Below are positions 18,024 through 27,125 of a stretch of DNA of 58,975 nt, in pieces (the stretch's first letter is position 1; each line of letters begins with the position of its first letter). The notes under the pieces are model-generated. The model worked only from the letters and a program-made list of their open reading frames with translations, did no database searches and was not told the DNA's origin. The stretch lies in NCBI GenBank assembly GCA_029688955.1, contig JARUKZ010000026.1, forward strand, positions 1 through 58,975, written 5' to 3'. Made by a program: the position numbers and the translations under genes. Origin of the DNA: Chitinispirillales bacterium ANBcel5 (GTDB lineage Bacteria > Fibrobacterota > Chitinivibrionia > Chitinivibrionales > Chitinispirillaceae).

Positions 18024-18692
18024 ATGTATTCAGATGAAGAGATACGCAGGTTGGTTTTAGATCAGCTTTCATGGGATGGAAGATTGGTGAATTCACGCAT
18101 TGATGCTGAGGTTATGAATGGAGAGGTGATACTGAAGGGTACCGTGAGTTCCTACAGTGCAAGGCAGGCAGCAGAAGCAGATACATTGCTTGTTCCTGGG
18201 GTATTAAAGGTTAATGACCAAATGGTAATAGAATACCCCGGTGGTGTTGAAAAGGTGGCAGACAGAGAATTAAAAACATCAATGTTGAATCGATTCCTGT
18301 GGAATCCCAGCATCCCTGCTTCTCAGATAGATGTAGAAGTAAGGGATGGAAATGTTACTATTAAGGGAACGGTTGATGGGTACTGGAAAAAGATTAGGGC
18401 AGAGGAGATCGCCTATGATATGCGGGGGGTAATACACGTTAAAAATGAGCTGGTGGTAGTTCCCTCAAGAGACTACACAGACCGGGAGATTGCCGAATCG
18501 ATTATTAATGCTTTCGAACGGAGCGGAAACATTGATCCCCAACGACTTGAGATGCAGGTGGAAAATGGGATCGTTTCTGTTGCAGGAAGTTTTGGAATAG
18601 CAGAGATCAGTGAAATACTTCATACGGTAAAATTTACCAGGGGAGTGCGAGACATCGTTAATCTGCTTCAGGTTCGTCGTGATGTGGCCTGA
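18024..18692 (+). CDS. Triple BON-domain protein
   Basis: A 222-aa protein built of three BON domains, at about residues 3-70, 78-147 and 152-220. Each carries the alpha-beta pattern with a V.NG.V.L.G.V turn (VMNGEVILKGTV, VRDGNVTIKGTV, VENGIVSVAGSF). BON domains usually bind membranes or ligands in the periplasm, but no signal peptide is visible here, so it may be cytoplasmic. GGAGGG precedes the ATG. It sits between the DHOD-like gene and a small conserved ORF. Confidence 0.88.
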   Translation: MYSDEEIRRLVLDQLSWDGRLVNSRIDAEVMNGEVILKGTVSSYSARQAAEADTLLVPGVLKVNDQMVIEYPGGVEKVADRELKTSMLNRFLWNPSIPASQIDVEVRDGNVTIKGTVDGYWKKIRAEEIAYDMRGVIHVKNELVVVPSRDYTDREIAESIINAFERSGNIDPQRLEMQVENGIVSVAGSFGIAEISEILHTVKFTRGVRDIVNLLQVRRDVA

Positions 18693-18724
18693 TGAGGGGT
18701 GTATACCTTAATATGGAGTGACGA

Positions 18725-18940
18725 TTGAAAGTAGAGACTTACAGTGGTTACAAGTTGGATGAATATCCGGTGCGTTTCTGGATTTTTGATGGAGAGCCGC
18801 TTGAGGTACTTGAGATTGAGGATCGATGGTATGGTCCGGGGTTTACTTACTTTAAAGTTTTTGCCGATAACGCCAGACATTACATACTTACACGTAACAA
18901 TGAGTATGGTACATGGCAGGGTAGGGAGGTACAAACCTGA
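18725..18940 (+). CDS. Small conserved protein of unknown function
   Basis: A 71-aa beta-rich soluble protein with a TTG start preceded by GGAGTGACGA. It has the pattern VETYSGYKLDEYPVRFWI ... DRWYGPGFTYFKV ... RHYILTRN. I believe similar small proteins occur in other anaerobic and environmental bacteria, without known function. It follows the BON gene by 32 nt. Confidence 0.6.
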   Translation: MKVETYSGYKLDEYPVRFWIFDGEPLEVLEIEDRWYGPGFTYFKVFADNARHYILTRNNEYGTWQGREVQT

Positions 18941-18958
18941 TTTAACCAAGGAGACGGT

Positions 18959-19174
18959 ATGATACCCAAGTCTGTTTTTGTAGATCCTGCGCTGGTTAAA
19001 CATGCAAAGGTAAGAAAAGGAAAAAAATACCAGATCATGGGTGCCTGTGTACCCCAGGGCGAGGAGGGGATCGACACTAATTATACTCAGGATAATATTA
19101 TCTACCAAATCAAAGATGATTCCGGAGAGATAATAGGACTGTTTGCCTGTACCTGTGTACCTGCCGAATTATGA
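18959..19174 (+). CDS. Small protein of unknown function
   Basis: A 71-aa protein preceded by AAGGAGACGGT, a good ribosome binding site. It contains isolated cysteines (GACVPQGEEG; FACTCVPAEL). No family recognised. It is 18 nt after the previous small gene and likely belongs to the same transcript. Confidence 0.5.
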   Translation: MIPKSVFVDPALVKHAKVRKGKKYQIMGACVPQGEEGIDTNYTQDNIIYQIKDDSGEIIGLFACTCVPAEL

Positions 19175-19252
19175 ATCGCACTGGGGATCAGGTGTACCTT
19201 TGATAGTAATTGAAAAACTATGAATAATTTGTTCAAGAAATAGAAGATGTAA

Positions 19253-20167
19253 ATGATCTTACCAGTGATGTCGGCAGTGGTTGAGATATTTGGTCTTTTT
19301 GCAATAGGATGGATAGCTCATCACTGGGGCTATATCGATCAGAAGGAAACTGTCAGGTGGTCTCGTTTTTCAATCGATTTTCTTTTACCGGCCTATATCT
19401 TTAGCTCTATTACTCAGGGCTTTGAACCCGACCGTCTCCATGAATTATGGCCACTTCCATTCATTGGTATAGGATTGGTAATTATGGGGGCATCAACAGG
19501 GCTTCTTCTAAGATATGGATTATTTACCAGAAACAGGGATTTGAAGAAAACCTACCTTCATTTTTGTGCGGTGAATAACTCAGGTTACCTTCCTATCATA
19601 ATCATAAGAAATCTATGGGGGGAGAGTGCTTTGGCCAATCTCTTTTTCTTCAATCTTGGGACTACCCTTGGTATGTGGACGATTGGAGTGGGGGTACTTG
19701 GGGAGATCAGAATCTTGCATAGCCTCCGAACAGTTCTAACCCCCAATCTGGTCGCTGTTCTTTTGGGCCTCTTCTTTTCCCTTTCCGGTCTTCAGGCTTT
19801 TGTTCCTTCAACGGTTAGAAATATTTTGATGACTGCCGGCTCTGCAGCGGTTCCAATGATGCTTATTCTTATAGGGGCCTCTTTTCACCGGCCGGGGCTT
19901 ATACGGGTTAGCTGGCCTGTTTTTTATGCTTCCGCAAGCAGATTACTTCTGTTGCCTCTTATTGCAGTAATAATTCTCAATTTGCTTCCAATTAGCCGAG
20001 AAGTTTATAAGATTGCAGTCGTGGTTGCACTTATGCCTGTAGCTGTTTCTTCCACTATCCTCACTATTCGTTATGGAGGGGATCCCGATTATGCGGCTCA
20101 GACTTCTATAACCACATCGGTGGCTGCAATAATAACGGTTCCCCTTGCGTTGCACTTTTTGCTCTAA
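19253..20167 (+). CDS. AEC-family transporter
   Basis: A 304-aa inner-membrane protein with about ten hydrophobic segments, matching the auxin efflux carrier (AEC) family. Family features include an early YFLLP/FDFLLPA-type segment (SIDFLLPAYIFSS), the mid-protein VNNSGYLPIII and a C-terminal half with MTAGSAAVPMMLILIGASF. AEC members export or exchange organic anions such as malate; substrate is not predictable. It follows the small genes by 78 nt in the same direction. Confidence 0.88.
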   Translation: MILPVMSAVVEIFGLFAIGWIAHHWGYIDQKETVRWSRFSIDFLLPAYIFSSITQGFEPDRLHELWPLPFIGIGLVIMGASTGLLLRYGLFTRNRDLKKTYLHFCAVNNSGYLPIIIIRNLWGESALANLFFFNLGTTLGMWTIGVGVLGEIRILHSLRTVLTPNLVAVLLGLFFSLSGLQAFVPSTVRNILMTAGSAAVPMMLILIGASFHRPGLIRVSWPVFYASASRLLLLPLIAVIILNLLPISREVYKIAVVVALMPVAVSSTILTIRYGGDPDYAAQTSITTSVAAIITVPLALHFLL

Positions 20168-20225
20168 AAAGAACAAATGGGTCATTTTTTTAACAAATTG
20201 CTTCACCAACAGGTGCAATATTCAG

Positions 20226-20253
20226 TTACTCGCAACGCACTTTAGAGTATAAT
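20226..20253 (+). promoter_or_regulatory. Candidate promoter for the tol-pal operon
   Basis: A -35-like TTACTC (20226-20231), 16-nt spacer and perfect -10 TATAAT (20248-20253). It lies in the 245-nt gap before tolQ, giving a leader of about 155 nt. The -35 is weak. Confidence 0.4.
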
Positions 20254-20412
20254 TGTCCATATGCTGACAGTAAGTTTGACCCGCGCTACATTCAGGAAGT
20301 AATTTTCTATGCTGGTTATAATTTTTTATTCGGCTGTTTTTGTTGAATCCTTGTATGGGAAAAGTGATTTTTAGAGTTACTGCTTAGGCTTAAATAGAAA
20401 GAAGGGAGCTCC

Positions 20413-21165
20413 ATGAATATTCCTTTAATGGATATGATTACCCGGTCCGGGATGATGGGAAGAGTAATAATTCTTCTTCTTCTGATTTTTTCTTTGGTTT
20501 CCTGGGCCATTATTTTCAATCGTCTTGTTGTGTTGGGTCGCTTATCGTCGGGAAATCGGCTGTTTCGCAAGAAGTTTGCTGGTTTGAGGCGTCTTTCCGA
20601 GATAGAGAATTTAAGTCTCAGTGATCTCAACTCGCCAATGGCGCAGTTAGGCAGAAGTGGTGCTATTGAATATCGTCGAATTCTTGAGGATGCCAGGTCT
20701 CATACTGCAGTGAAGGACTGGTCGTTTTTCCTTCAGAACCAATTCACCATGGCCAGAGATTATCTTGAGAGCTCCTTTAACTCGATTGTGGCACCGTTTG
20801 ATAAGGGTGTATTTCTTCTGGCTATGATCAGTAGTATTGCACCTTTTTTGGGCTTGTTGGGTACTGTATGGGGTATCATGAACTCCTTTTATGAGATAGG
20901 TACACATGGTTCAGCAAGTCTGCCGGTAGTTGCACCCGGAATCGCAGAGGCCTTGATTACTACCATCGTAGGGTTGGCGGTTGCTATACCTTCTCTGTTT
21001 TTCTACAACTATATCAACCATCGAACAGAGCGCATAGAGGATGATCTTGATGAATTTAAAGAGACACTGACGGTGCGCTTAAAAAGAGAGATTTTTAATT
21101 TGCTCTACAGTGGTAAGCCCACAAGGCAAACACCGCCATCACAAAGTAATAACTATGGTCCTTGA
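20413..21165 (+). CDS. tolQ: TolQ proton-channel subunit
   Basis: Inner-membrane MotA/TolQ/ExbB-family protein that with TolR uses proton motive force to energise the Tol-Pal system. At 250 aa it has three membrane segments: about 17-36, 130-155 and 170-195. Conserved blocks are visible: LLAMISSIAPFLGLLGTVWGIMNSF and APGIAEALITTIVGLAVAIPSLFFYN. AGAAGGGAG precedes the ATG. First gene of a six-gene operon with tolR 33 nt downstream. Confidence 0.93.
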   Translation: MNIPLMDMITRSGMMGRVIILLLLIFSLVSWAIIFNRLVVLGRLSSGNRLFRKKFAGLRRLSEIENLSLSDLNSPMAQLGRSGAIEYRRILEDARSHTAVKDWSFFLQNQFTMARDYLESSFNSIVAPFDKGVFLLAMISSIAPFLGLLGTVWGIMNSFYEIGTHGSASLPVVAPGIAEALITTIVGLAVAIPSLFFYNYINHRTERIEDDLDEFKETLTVRLKREIFNLLYSGKPTRQTPPSQSNNYGP

Positions 21166-21198
21166 AACTGTATCAGATTATAATCTTGTGGAGCAGCA

Positions 21199-21618
21199 AT
21201 GAGAAATAGAAAACGACGCAGACGGCGTGTGATTAGTGAGCTTAACCTCACCAACCTTATTGATGTGGTTTTTGCTCTTCTTATTATTTTTATGATTACT
21301 GCCCCTATGATGACTCAGGGGGTGCAGGTCGATCTACCTGAAACGGAGAGTCAAAACGTTGAGGCTCATGAGTCGATTCAGGTTTCAATCAATTCAAGTA
21401 ACGAAATCTTTATCGATCACCAAAAGGTTCCGTTAGTAGAGTTTAGAGCACGGTTCAGAGATGTTTTTGCGGGAAGGTCAAATATCCCTGTTTTTGTCAA
21501 TTCAGACAAAAAAGTGCCTTACGGATTGGTTATGCGTGTGATTTCTGACATTCAAAACGCAGGTGTAGTGAAATTGGGGTTTTTAACCACTCCACTGCAG
21601 TCTGAGGATGGGTACTGA
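21199..21618 (+). CDS. tolR: TolR/ExbD-family protein
   Basis: A 139-aa inner-membrane protein with a basic N-terminus, one transmembrane helix (about 20-42) carrying the proton-relay Asp22 in NLIDVVFALLIIF, and a periplasmic domain. Works with TolQ. The stop overlaps the first codons of the TonB/TolA-like gene by 11 nt, indicating translational coupling. Confidence 0.93.
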   Translation: MRNRKRRRRRVISELNLTNLIDVVFALLIIFMITAPMMTQGVQVDLPETESQNVEAHESIQVSINSSNEIFIDHQKVPLVEFRARFRDVFAGRSNIPVFVNSDKKVPYGLVMRVISDIQNAGVVKLGFLTTPLQSEDGY

Positions 21619-22381
21619 GATAATGCAGGGTGAAAAACCTGATTTTGAATATGATGCCAAAGAGCTTTCATTCCGTGCAGTTTTGGGTATATCAGCTCTG
21701 TTTCATGTAATTATAATAATAATTATACCTGTATTAGCTATGCTCTTTTCCAGGCCGGCTGAATATGAGCGCCCTAAGACATTTGAACTTGTTCAGGTTC
21801 CACTACCGCCGGCTCCTACTCCTGAGCCTGTGGAGCAACCAGCGCCACAACAGGAAACACCTGAACCTCCGGAAGCAGAACCAGAACCAGAGCCAGTTCC
21901 TCAGGAGCAAACCGTTCCCGAGCCGGTGCAAGAGCCACCTGAGGAGCCGGTAGAGACTAAGCCCGTTGAGGAGCCAAGGGCTCAGGAGCCCGAGCCTCAG
22001 GATGAAGAGCCGGCACCCCGGGTTGAAGAAAATCTGGAGGAACTTGCCGAATTGTTGCGGGAACTACCTGTGCCCGCCGATATTTCTGCCCCGGGCGACT
22101 TTGAACAAGATTGGTATCTTAATGCCGTGGTTCAAAGGATTGAGCGTCACTGGATACCACCTTTTGAAGACCGAACCATATCGGTGGTGGTGAAATTCAT
22201 TATTCATAATGATGGTTCAATAAGTGGTGTAGAAATTGTAAGATCAAGTGGAAACAGAACGGTGGATAATCTGGCAATTCGGGCTGTTAACCTGGCTGCT
22301 CCATTTGGGAGATTGCCTCCCGGGTTTTCCGGAGATCAACTGGAGCTTAATATAACCCTAATTCCAACTACCAGGAACTAA
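21608..22381 (+). CDS. TonB/TolA-type energy transducer
   Basis: A 257-aa periplasm-spanning protein in the position of TolA. It has one N-terminal membrane anchor (about 25-48), a long Pro/Glu-rich linker (about 60-140; repeats such as PEPEPEP and EPVEEP), and a C-terminal TonB/TolA domain (about 160-255: YLNAVVQRIERHW; GSISGVEIVRSSGNRTVDNLAIRAV). The linker is the TonB style rather than the Ala/Lys helix of Escherichia coli TolA. An in-frame ATG at 21623 is an alternative start. It would connect TolQR to TolB/Pal. Confidence 0.9.
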   Translation: MGTEIMQGEKPDFEYDAKELSFRAVLGISALFHVIIIIIIPVLAMLFSRPAEYERPKTFELVQVPLPPAPTPEPVEQPAPQQETPEPPEAEPEPEPVPQEQTVPEPVQEPPEEPVETKPVEEPRAQEPEPQDEEPAPRVEENLEELAELLRELPVPADISAPGDFEQDWYLNAVVQRIERHWIPPFEDRTISVVVKFIIHNDGSISGVEIVRSSGNRTVDNLAIRAVNLAAPFGRLPPGFSGDQLELNITLIPTTRN

Positions 22382-22383
22382 AT

Positions 22384-23631
22384 ATGAAATACCTGATTAT
22401 TGCAGTAGTTTTCTTAATTTTACCTTCAACGCTCTTTTCCCAACAACGATTTGACCTTGATGTCTATGCAAGCAGATTCGATAGCATTCCAATTGGGATT
22501 GTTGATTTTTCCTCTACCAATGATCTTGAGGTCGAACGAAACGCTCCCTGGGAAGTTGTTGCGTCTGATTTTGATTTTAGTGGAAGGTTTCATGTGGTAA
22601 GTACACCTGAATATGACAGTGCTTTATTTATCGATAACGGGGTAGGCATTTATATTGATGGGGAGTACACTATTGAGGGTGATAACATAACAATAGAGTG
22701 TTATTTGAGGGATGTCGCTACAAGAAATCTTATTATCGGAAAAAAATACAGTGGTGATGTCAGATTTTTGAGGAATATGGCTCACCGTTATGCAAATGAA
22801 GTAGTAGAGATGCTTTTTGGTGAAAGAGGGATATTTGAAAGTAAAATCGTATTTGTCAGAACTGAGGGAGCAAGAAAAAATATTGCCATTATGGATTTTG
22901 ATGGACATAACCAGAAGTTACTTACCAATACCAATGTAATCAATATATTTCCAAAATTTTCCGACAACAACAATATTTTATGGAGCTCTTACCAAAGGGG
23001 TAAACCTGATATCTTCAGGGGATCTATTACCGACGGAGCCCATGAGATTTTCATCTATAACCGGGCAATGCAGGTATCTCCCTCAGTATCACGAATTGAT
23101 GGTACAATTGCATTTGGCTGCTCAAGAGCCGGTACTCTGGATATTTATACCGCAAATGCAGATGGCTCAAATGTTCGACGGCTTACTGTAACCAGGGGAA
23201 TTGATACAAGCCCCTCATGGTCACCCAACGGTCGTCAGATTGCCTTTACATCAGATAGGTCTGGAAGGCCACAGATATACATCATGGACGCTGATGGTGC
23301 TAACCAGGAAAGAGTAACGTTTGAGGGCAGATACAACGATGCTCCAGCCTGGTCACCCAGAGGTGATAAAATTGCCTATGTATCGATGGGCCTTGGTGGT
23401 AGATTTGATATTTGGACTGTTTCGCCCGATGGTTCCGATCATTTTCAGGTCACAAAAGATATGCGGGGATCAAATGAGTATCCTACATGGGCTCCCGATG
23501 GTTCACTTATAGCTTTTACCTCAATTGTGGGCGACAGAAGTGATCTTTATGTAATTAGACCTGATGGTTCCAATTTGCGCAGGGTTACCACCTCAGGAGA
23601 TGTTGGTATGCCCGATTGGTCAGATTTCTGA
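22384..23631 (+). CDS. tolB: TolB periplasmic beta-propeller
   Basis: A 415-aa secreted protein with signal peptide (MKYLIIAVVFLILPSTLFSQ), an N-terminal TolB domain (about 25-150) and a six-bladed propeller made of repeats around SPSWSPNGRQIAFTSDRSG, APAWSPRGDKIAYVS and YPTWAPDGSLIAFTS. It links the inner-membrane energiser to Pal. It begins 2 nt after the previous stop. Confidence 0.95.
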   Translation: MKYLIIAVVFLILPSTLFSQQRFDLDVYASRFDSIPIGIVDFSSTNDLEVERNAPWEVVASDFDFSGRFHVVSTPEYDSALFIDNGVGIYIDGEYTIEGDNITIECYLRDVATRNLIIGKKYSGDVRFLRNMAHRYANEVVEMLFGERGIFESKIVFVRTEGARKNIAIMDFDGHNQKLLTNTNVINIFPKFSDNNNILWSSYQRGKPDIFRGSITDGAHEIFIYNRAMQVSPSVSRIDGTIAFGCSRAGTLDIYTANADGSNVRRLTVTRGIDTSPSWSPNGRQIAFTSDRSGRPQIYIMDADGANQERVTFEGRYNDAPAWSPRGDKIAYVSMGLGGRFDIWTVSPDGSDHFQVTKDMRGSNEYPTWAPDGSLIAFTSIVGDRSDLYVIRPDGSNLRRVTTSGDVGMPDWSDF

Positions 23632-23656
23632 AAATAGAAAAAGGAGAATTCCTGAT

Positions 23657-24235
23657 ATGAAAAAGTGTACTACACTCATTGCTGCTTTTGTTCTTATCGT
23701 TCCTTTGGTGATGATTACAGGGTGTAACAGGCATAGAACTTCTGTGGTGGAAACTACTGATTTTGAAGAATCGGATACTCTAAGCGCCGACACAGACTTC
23801 TCTGATGTGGTTGATTTCAGCCATGTTGATACTACAAGCGAGGCCGTTTTCAGAGAAGCTTCTTTGTCCTCTGAACTTCAAAGAAGAGCAAAGGAAGCTC
23901 TGAAGCCTGTGTATTTTGAATATGACAGGTTTACTCTTACTGATGAAGCGTTAGAGAGGATTCAAATTATTGATGAATTCATGAGAACCAACTCAGCAGT
24001 AAGGATTTTAATAGAGGGACACTGTGATGAGCGGGGAACATCTGCATATAATATGGGACTGGGAGAAAGAAGAGCCAAAGCGGTAAGGGATTATCTTGTG
24101 AGCATTGGAATCGATCCCATACGAATCGAAATTACTTCATATGGTAAAGAAAATCCTGCTAAATCTGGTTGTGAAGATGATGAACTGTGTCATTCCTTAA
24201 ACAGACGGGCTGAATTCAGACCATTGGGAAGATAA
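23657..24235 (+). CDS. pal: Pal peptidoglycan-associated lipoprotein
   Basis: A 192-aa outer-membrane lipoprotein. The signal ends in lipobox ITGC (Cys23). The C-terminal OmpA-like domain has FEYDRFTLTDEAL, EGHCDERGT and NMGLGERRAKAV and binds peptidoglycan (Asp and Arg of the diaminopimelate site). I took the ATG at 23657, preceded by AAGGAGAATTCC; the reading frame is open further upstream within tolB but that lacks a signal peptide. Confidence 0.94.
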   Translation: MKKCTTLIAAFVLIVPLVMITGCNRHRTSVVETTDFEESDTLSADTDFSDVVDFSHVDTTSEAVFREASLSSELQRRAKEALKPVYFEYDRFTLTDEALERIQIIDEFMRTNSAVRILIEGHCDERGTSAYNMGLGERRAKAVRDYLVSIGIDPIRIEITSYGKENPAKSGCEDDELCHSLNRRAEFRPLGR

Positions 24236-24247
24236 AGGGGGATATAG

Positions 24248-24991
24248 GTGAAAAAGTGTTGTTTATTCGTTATTGCTTTTGTTTTGCTGGTTAAATTGAC
24301 CGGATGTTCGCACATGACAGTCCTGCGGACTCAGGAGCTTAGGGAGATACAAGCGAAAATTGATACCCTAAATAACGATATGGAAAGTATGAAAAAAGAA
24401 ATTATTGCTGAACATAATAAAACCAGTGAAATGTTAAGGCTTTTACGAGCAGATCAGCAGGTACGATTTAATGAACTTGATAGAAAAATTGTTACCATAG
24501 AAACCAATCTTTTAGAAAGTCAGAGCAGGCTTTCTAATATCGACAGGAAAACTGCTGAGTTTACGCGAAAACTTGAGGAAAAACTAAGCGCTGAAGCTGA
24601 AGCAGAAAGAGCCAGAGAGCAGGAGATAGAAAACCTGTTTAAGCTTTCAAAGAGAGATTTTGATGCCGGGCGTTACGATATTGCGCTTCCCGGATTTAAG
24701 GATATAATTAAGCAATATCCCGACTCTCATCTAGTCAGTGAAGCCGAATACTGGATCGCCGAAATTTATTATGCCCAGCGTGACTACCAAAAAGCAGAGC
24801 AAGCTTTCATGGATCTGATCAGAAAGTATCCGGACGGAGAGAGAATTTGTGTTTCCCTTTATAAGCTCGGTTTAGTGTATGAACGACAGGAGATGTTTCA
24901 ATCAAGAGATATGGTTTGGGAAAATCTGATCAAGCAATGTCCTGGCTCTCAGGAGGCACAGGTGGTGGAGAATCAGATAGAAGGTGAGTAG
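24248..24991 (+). CDS. cpoB: YbgF/CpoB-like TPR lipoprotein
   Basis: A 247-aa protein with a GTG start after GGGGGATATAG. A lipoprotein signal (lipobox LTGC, Cys20) is followed by a coiled coil (about 28-120) and tetratricopeptide repeats (about 130-245: FDAGRYDIALPGFKDIIKQYPDS; AEYWIAEIYYAQRDYQKAEQAF). In other bacteria CpoB couples Tol-Pal with cell-wall synthesis and is usually soluble; the lipobox here suggests anchoring. Last gene of the operon. Confidence 0.9.
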   Translation: MKKCCLFVIAFVLLVKLTGCSHMTVLRTQELREIQAKIDTLNNDMESMKKEIIAEHNKTSEMLRLLRADQQVRFNELDRKIVTIETNLLESQSRLSNIDRKTAEFTRKLEEKLSAEAEAERAREQEIENLFKLSKRDFDAGRYDIALPGFKDIIKQYPDSHLVSEAEYWIAEIYYAQRDYQKAEQAFMDLIRKYPDGERICVSLYKLGLVYERQEMFQSRDMVWENLIKQCPGSQEAQVVENQIEGE

Positions 24992-25006
24992 ATTGTAAAA
25001 ATCTTT

Positions 25007-25037
25007 AAAGGGGGGCTTTTCATAGTGCCCCTTTTTT
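25007..25037 (+). terminator. Terminator of tol-pal operon
   Basis: A G-rich arm (AAAGGGGGGC) and C-rich arm (GCCCC) form a stem with a loop of about ten bases, followed by six T. It lies 16 nt after the cpoB stop. Confidence 0.85.
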
Positions 25038-25160
25038 CCTCAACTATTATCTTATAATTAAAAAACTGCGTACAAGGTGTGTTTATAAAGAACTAATTTA
25101 TTAAGTGACATAAGCACCTTCAGGAAATCAGGCTGAGTTTTCACATCAAAACAGAACAAC

Positions 25161-25838
25161 ATGAAAAAGCGAAAAAAAACTGCTGGCCCCTGCCTGACCG
25201 TGATATTTGATTTCGATGGAACCCTGGCCGATTCCTTCTCTGCGGCACTGGGTACAGTTAACCATCTGGCACCTTCATTTGGATATGATCCTATTGAAGA
25301 GAAGGATATTCCTATGCTCAGAAAGATGAACGGTGTGCAGCTTTTAAAACATCTGAAGCTGCCTCTGAGGCGTCTTCCAAAGATGGTCAAGGAGGCCAGG
25401 GGAGAAATAAAAAGCCGCATGCTTCAGATTACTCTTTTTCCCGGTATTGCTCAGGTGCTTGAAGAGATTAAAAAGCATGGGATGAATCTTGGGATCGTAA
25501 CATCAAACTCGGAAGCGAATGTAAGGAATTGCCTTGAGAACAATGGGGTAGGTGAGCGATTTGACTTCATTCACAGTGCTCCGGGGCTCTTTGGGAAGCA
25601 TCGGTTACTTAAGCACCTGAAGCGAAAGCTTAAAATTTCGGCTGATTTGGTGGTTTATGTTGGTGATGAATCACGGGATATTGAAGCATCCCACAGGTGT
25701 GACATCCCCGTCATTGCGGTCACCTGGGGGTTTCAGCACCGTGACCGGCTGGTGGAGTTGGAGCCGGAGGGAATCGCAGAAACCCCGCAGGAACTAAAAG
25801 ACTTGCTCTTGACCCGATTCTGTAAATGTTGCCAATAA
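25161..25838 (+). CDS. HAD-family phosphatase
   Basis: A 225-aa haloacid-dehalogenase hydrolase resembling phosphoglycolate phosphatase. Motif I is FDFDGTLADS (nucleophile Asp17, acid Asp19), motif II is VTSNS, motif III uses a Lys in the GKHRLLKHL region, and motif IV is GDESRDIEAS. A helical cap lies between. Substrate unknown. No strong ribosome binding site is visible. It is convergent with the Gre-like gene, 25 nt away. Confidence 0.85.
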   Translation: MKKRKKTAGPCLTVIFDFDGTLADSFSAALGTVNHLAPSFGYDPIEEKDIPMLRKMNGVQLLKHLKLPLRRLPKMVKEARGEIKSRMLQITLFPGIAQVLEEIKKHGMNLGIVTSNSEANVRNCLENNGVGERFDFIHSAPGLFGKHRLLKHLKRKLKISADLVVYVGDESRDIEASHRCDIPVIAVTWGFQHRDRLVELEPEGIAETPQELKDLLLTRFCKCCQ

Positions 25839-25863
25839 AATTGATCGAGCGAACGCCTTTCGC

Positions 25864-26313
25864 CTACAGTACCTCTGTTACTCGTATCTCTTTTCCTCTG
25901 AATGAAAAAGTGGAACCTTCAGTACTGCCCTGCATCGCCTGATAGATCGGCGATTCTGTTGAGATCATACAGTATTCTTCACCATCGATGACCACTTCAT
26001 CTGCACTAACGGCAACAAAAAAGTTTCCTATAGAGGTTAGAGCAAGTGAACCGGGTTGAACGCTGTCGTACTTGCGGGTAACATCAATAGAACTGAGGAG
26101 CTTGTACTGGGCCATTGCTTCAACCAGGCGTTTTCCGAATGCCTCAGTTTCAAGCTGTTTCATCGCCCGTGCGGTTTCGTGCTTATCTCCGGCGGTGCTT
26201 TTTGTTTCATTATTAGCTGCATTCTGAGCATCTGAGAGTGCATTGTTGTTAAGATCGATGAGGTGTTCAATGTGCTCAAGGCAATACTTGAAGAGCTCTG
26301 ATTTTATAGACAT
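25864..26313 (-). CDS. GreA/GreB C-terminal-like protein
   Basis: A 149-aa soluble protein. The N-terminal half is a helical hairpin (HIEHLIDLNNNALSDAQNAAN...GDKHETARAMKQLE) and the C-terminal half a FKBP-like beta domain (LALTSIGNFFVAVSADEVVIDGEEYCMI...FSFRGKEIRVTEVL). This pattern matches proteins related to the transcript-cleavage factors GreA/GreB that are often mislabelled 3-oxoacyl-ACP synthase in Bacteroidota annotations. It could bind RNA polymerase, but it is shorter than GreA. Confidence 0.7.
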   Translation of the reverse strand: MSIKSELFKYCLEHIEHLIDLNNNALSDAQNAANNETKSTAGDKHETARAMKQLETEAFGKRLVEAMAQYKLLSSIDVTRKYDSVQPGSLALTSIGNFFVAVSADEVVIDGEEYCMISTESPIYQAMQGSTEGSTFSFRGKEIRVTEVL

Positions 26314-26785
26314 TTCTCTGTATCCATTCCAAAAGATCAGGTTAATTCATTTTAAAATGAAAATACATCAAGTCCCTAAAGAGGAGAACTGGTTAAAACA
26401 GTGTTAGCAGCGCAAGGAAATAACTACAGCGACAATGTTTTGATCTGCGAGATTGCTAATTAAGCCTTAAATGCCTCTTTGATAGCCTCCCTGAAAAAAG
26501 ATCACCCCACAGTGATACACATTTTCTTCAATTAAGATTGGTAACCAGTCATTGAAAACTTGCTCACATCGCCTTAAGTAACTTAGATCCTAATAGATAT
26601 AAGTATCGAGATGCGAGTATATTATTTGGTGTCGAATATTACAAAACCAGCTATAACAACAGTTTTGATTTGGTTGCTAATTATATTAAAACTTTCCATT
26701 TATAAAACTACAACAAAAAATGATGATATTTATAAGACAAGCGAACCATAAATACTATATGTAGCATTGTAAAAAGGGGAGATTT
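26314..26785. other. AT-rich intergenic region, no gene seen
   Basis: About 470 nt between the start of the Gre-like gene and a small candidate ORF. No tRNA-like fold, riboswitch, repeat or reading frame of interest was seen. It should contain the promoter of the Gre-like gene near its left end. Confidence 0.4.
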
Positions 26786-26944
26786 ATGCTGTATGAATCC
26801 TTTTCACCTTTAAGTAATTTTCTTCTTTTAATTCTTGCATTTAGCGTAGTGTTGATCTGTTTGGCACCCGAAGGTCAGAGTACTCTATGTAAACAAAAAA
26901 AGATAATGAAAATTGAAGCTCAAAAGTATCTGAATATCAAATGA
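26786..26944 (+). CDS. Candidate 52-aa single-span membrane peptide
   Basis: An ATG 5 nt after AAAAAGGGGAG, a strong ribosome binding site, opens a 52-codon frame. The product has one hydrophobic helix (SNFLLLILAFSVVLICLA, about 10-27) and a basic tail (KQKKIMKIEAQKYLNIK). The combination of a strong ribosome binding site and a clean membrane segment is why I list it. No homologue recognised; it could also be fortuitous. Confidence 0.45.
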   Translation: MLYESFSPLSNFLLLILAFSVVLICLAPEGQSTLCKQKKIMKIEAQKYLNIK

Positions 26945-27065
26945 TAGGGCAGTAATAACTGTGGAATAATCTTATACACTTTGAAATACGGTTTTTGCAG
27001 AGAATATAAAAGAACAACACTGTTTTTTTTTAAAGTCAAAAGCCGTATATTACCTTTCTGAGCGC

Positions 27066-27097
27066 AAAAAAAAAGAGCCGATCTGTTGACCGGCTCT
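27066..27097 (-). terminator. Terminator of SH3-like gene
   Basis: AGAGCCG (27074-27080) and CGGCTCT (27091-27097) form a stem with a 10-nt loop, followed on the minus strand by nine T (A run 27066-27074). It lies 29 nt after the stop of the gene at 27126. Confidence 0.9.
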
Positions 27098-27125
27098 AAA
27101 TACAAAAGTCGTTTGGAAACTTTGA

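Noticed and set aside
26920..27105. 61-codon minus-strand frame over the SH3 terminator
   Set aside because: It overlaps the terminator hairpin and T run and has no translation signals.
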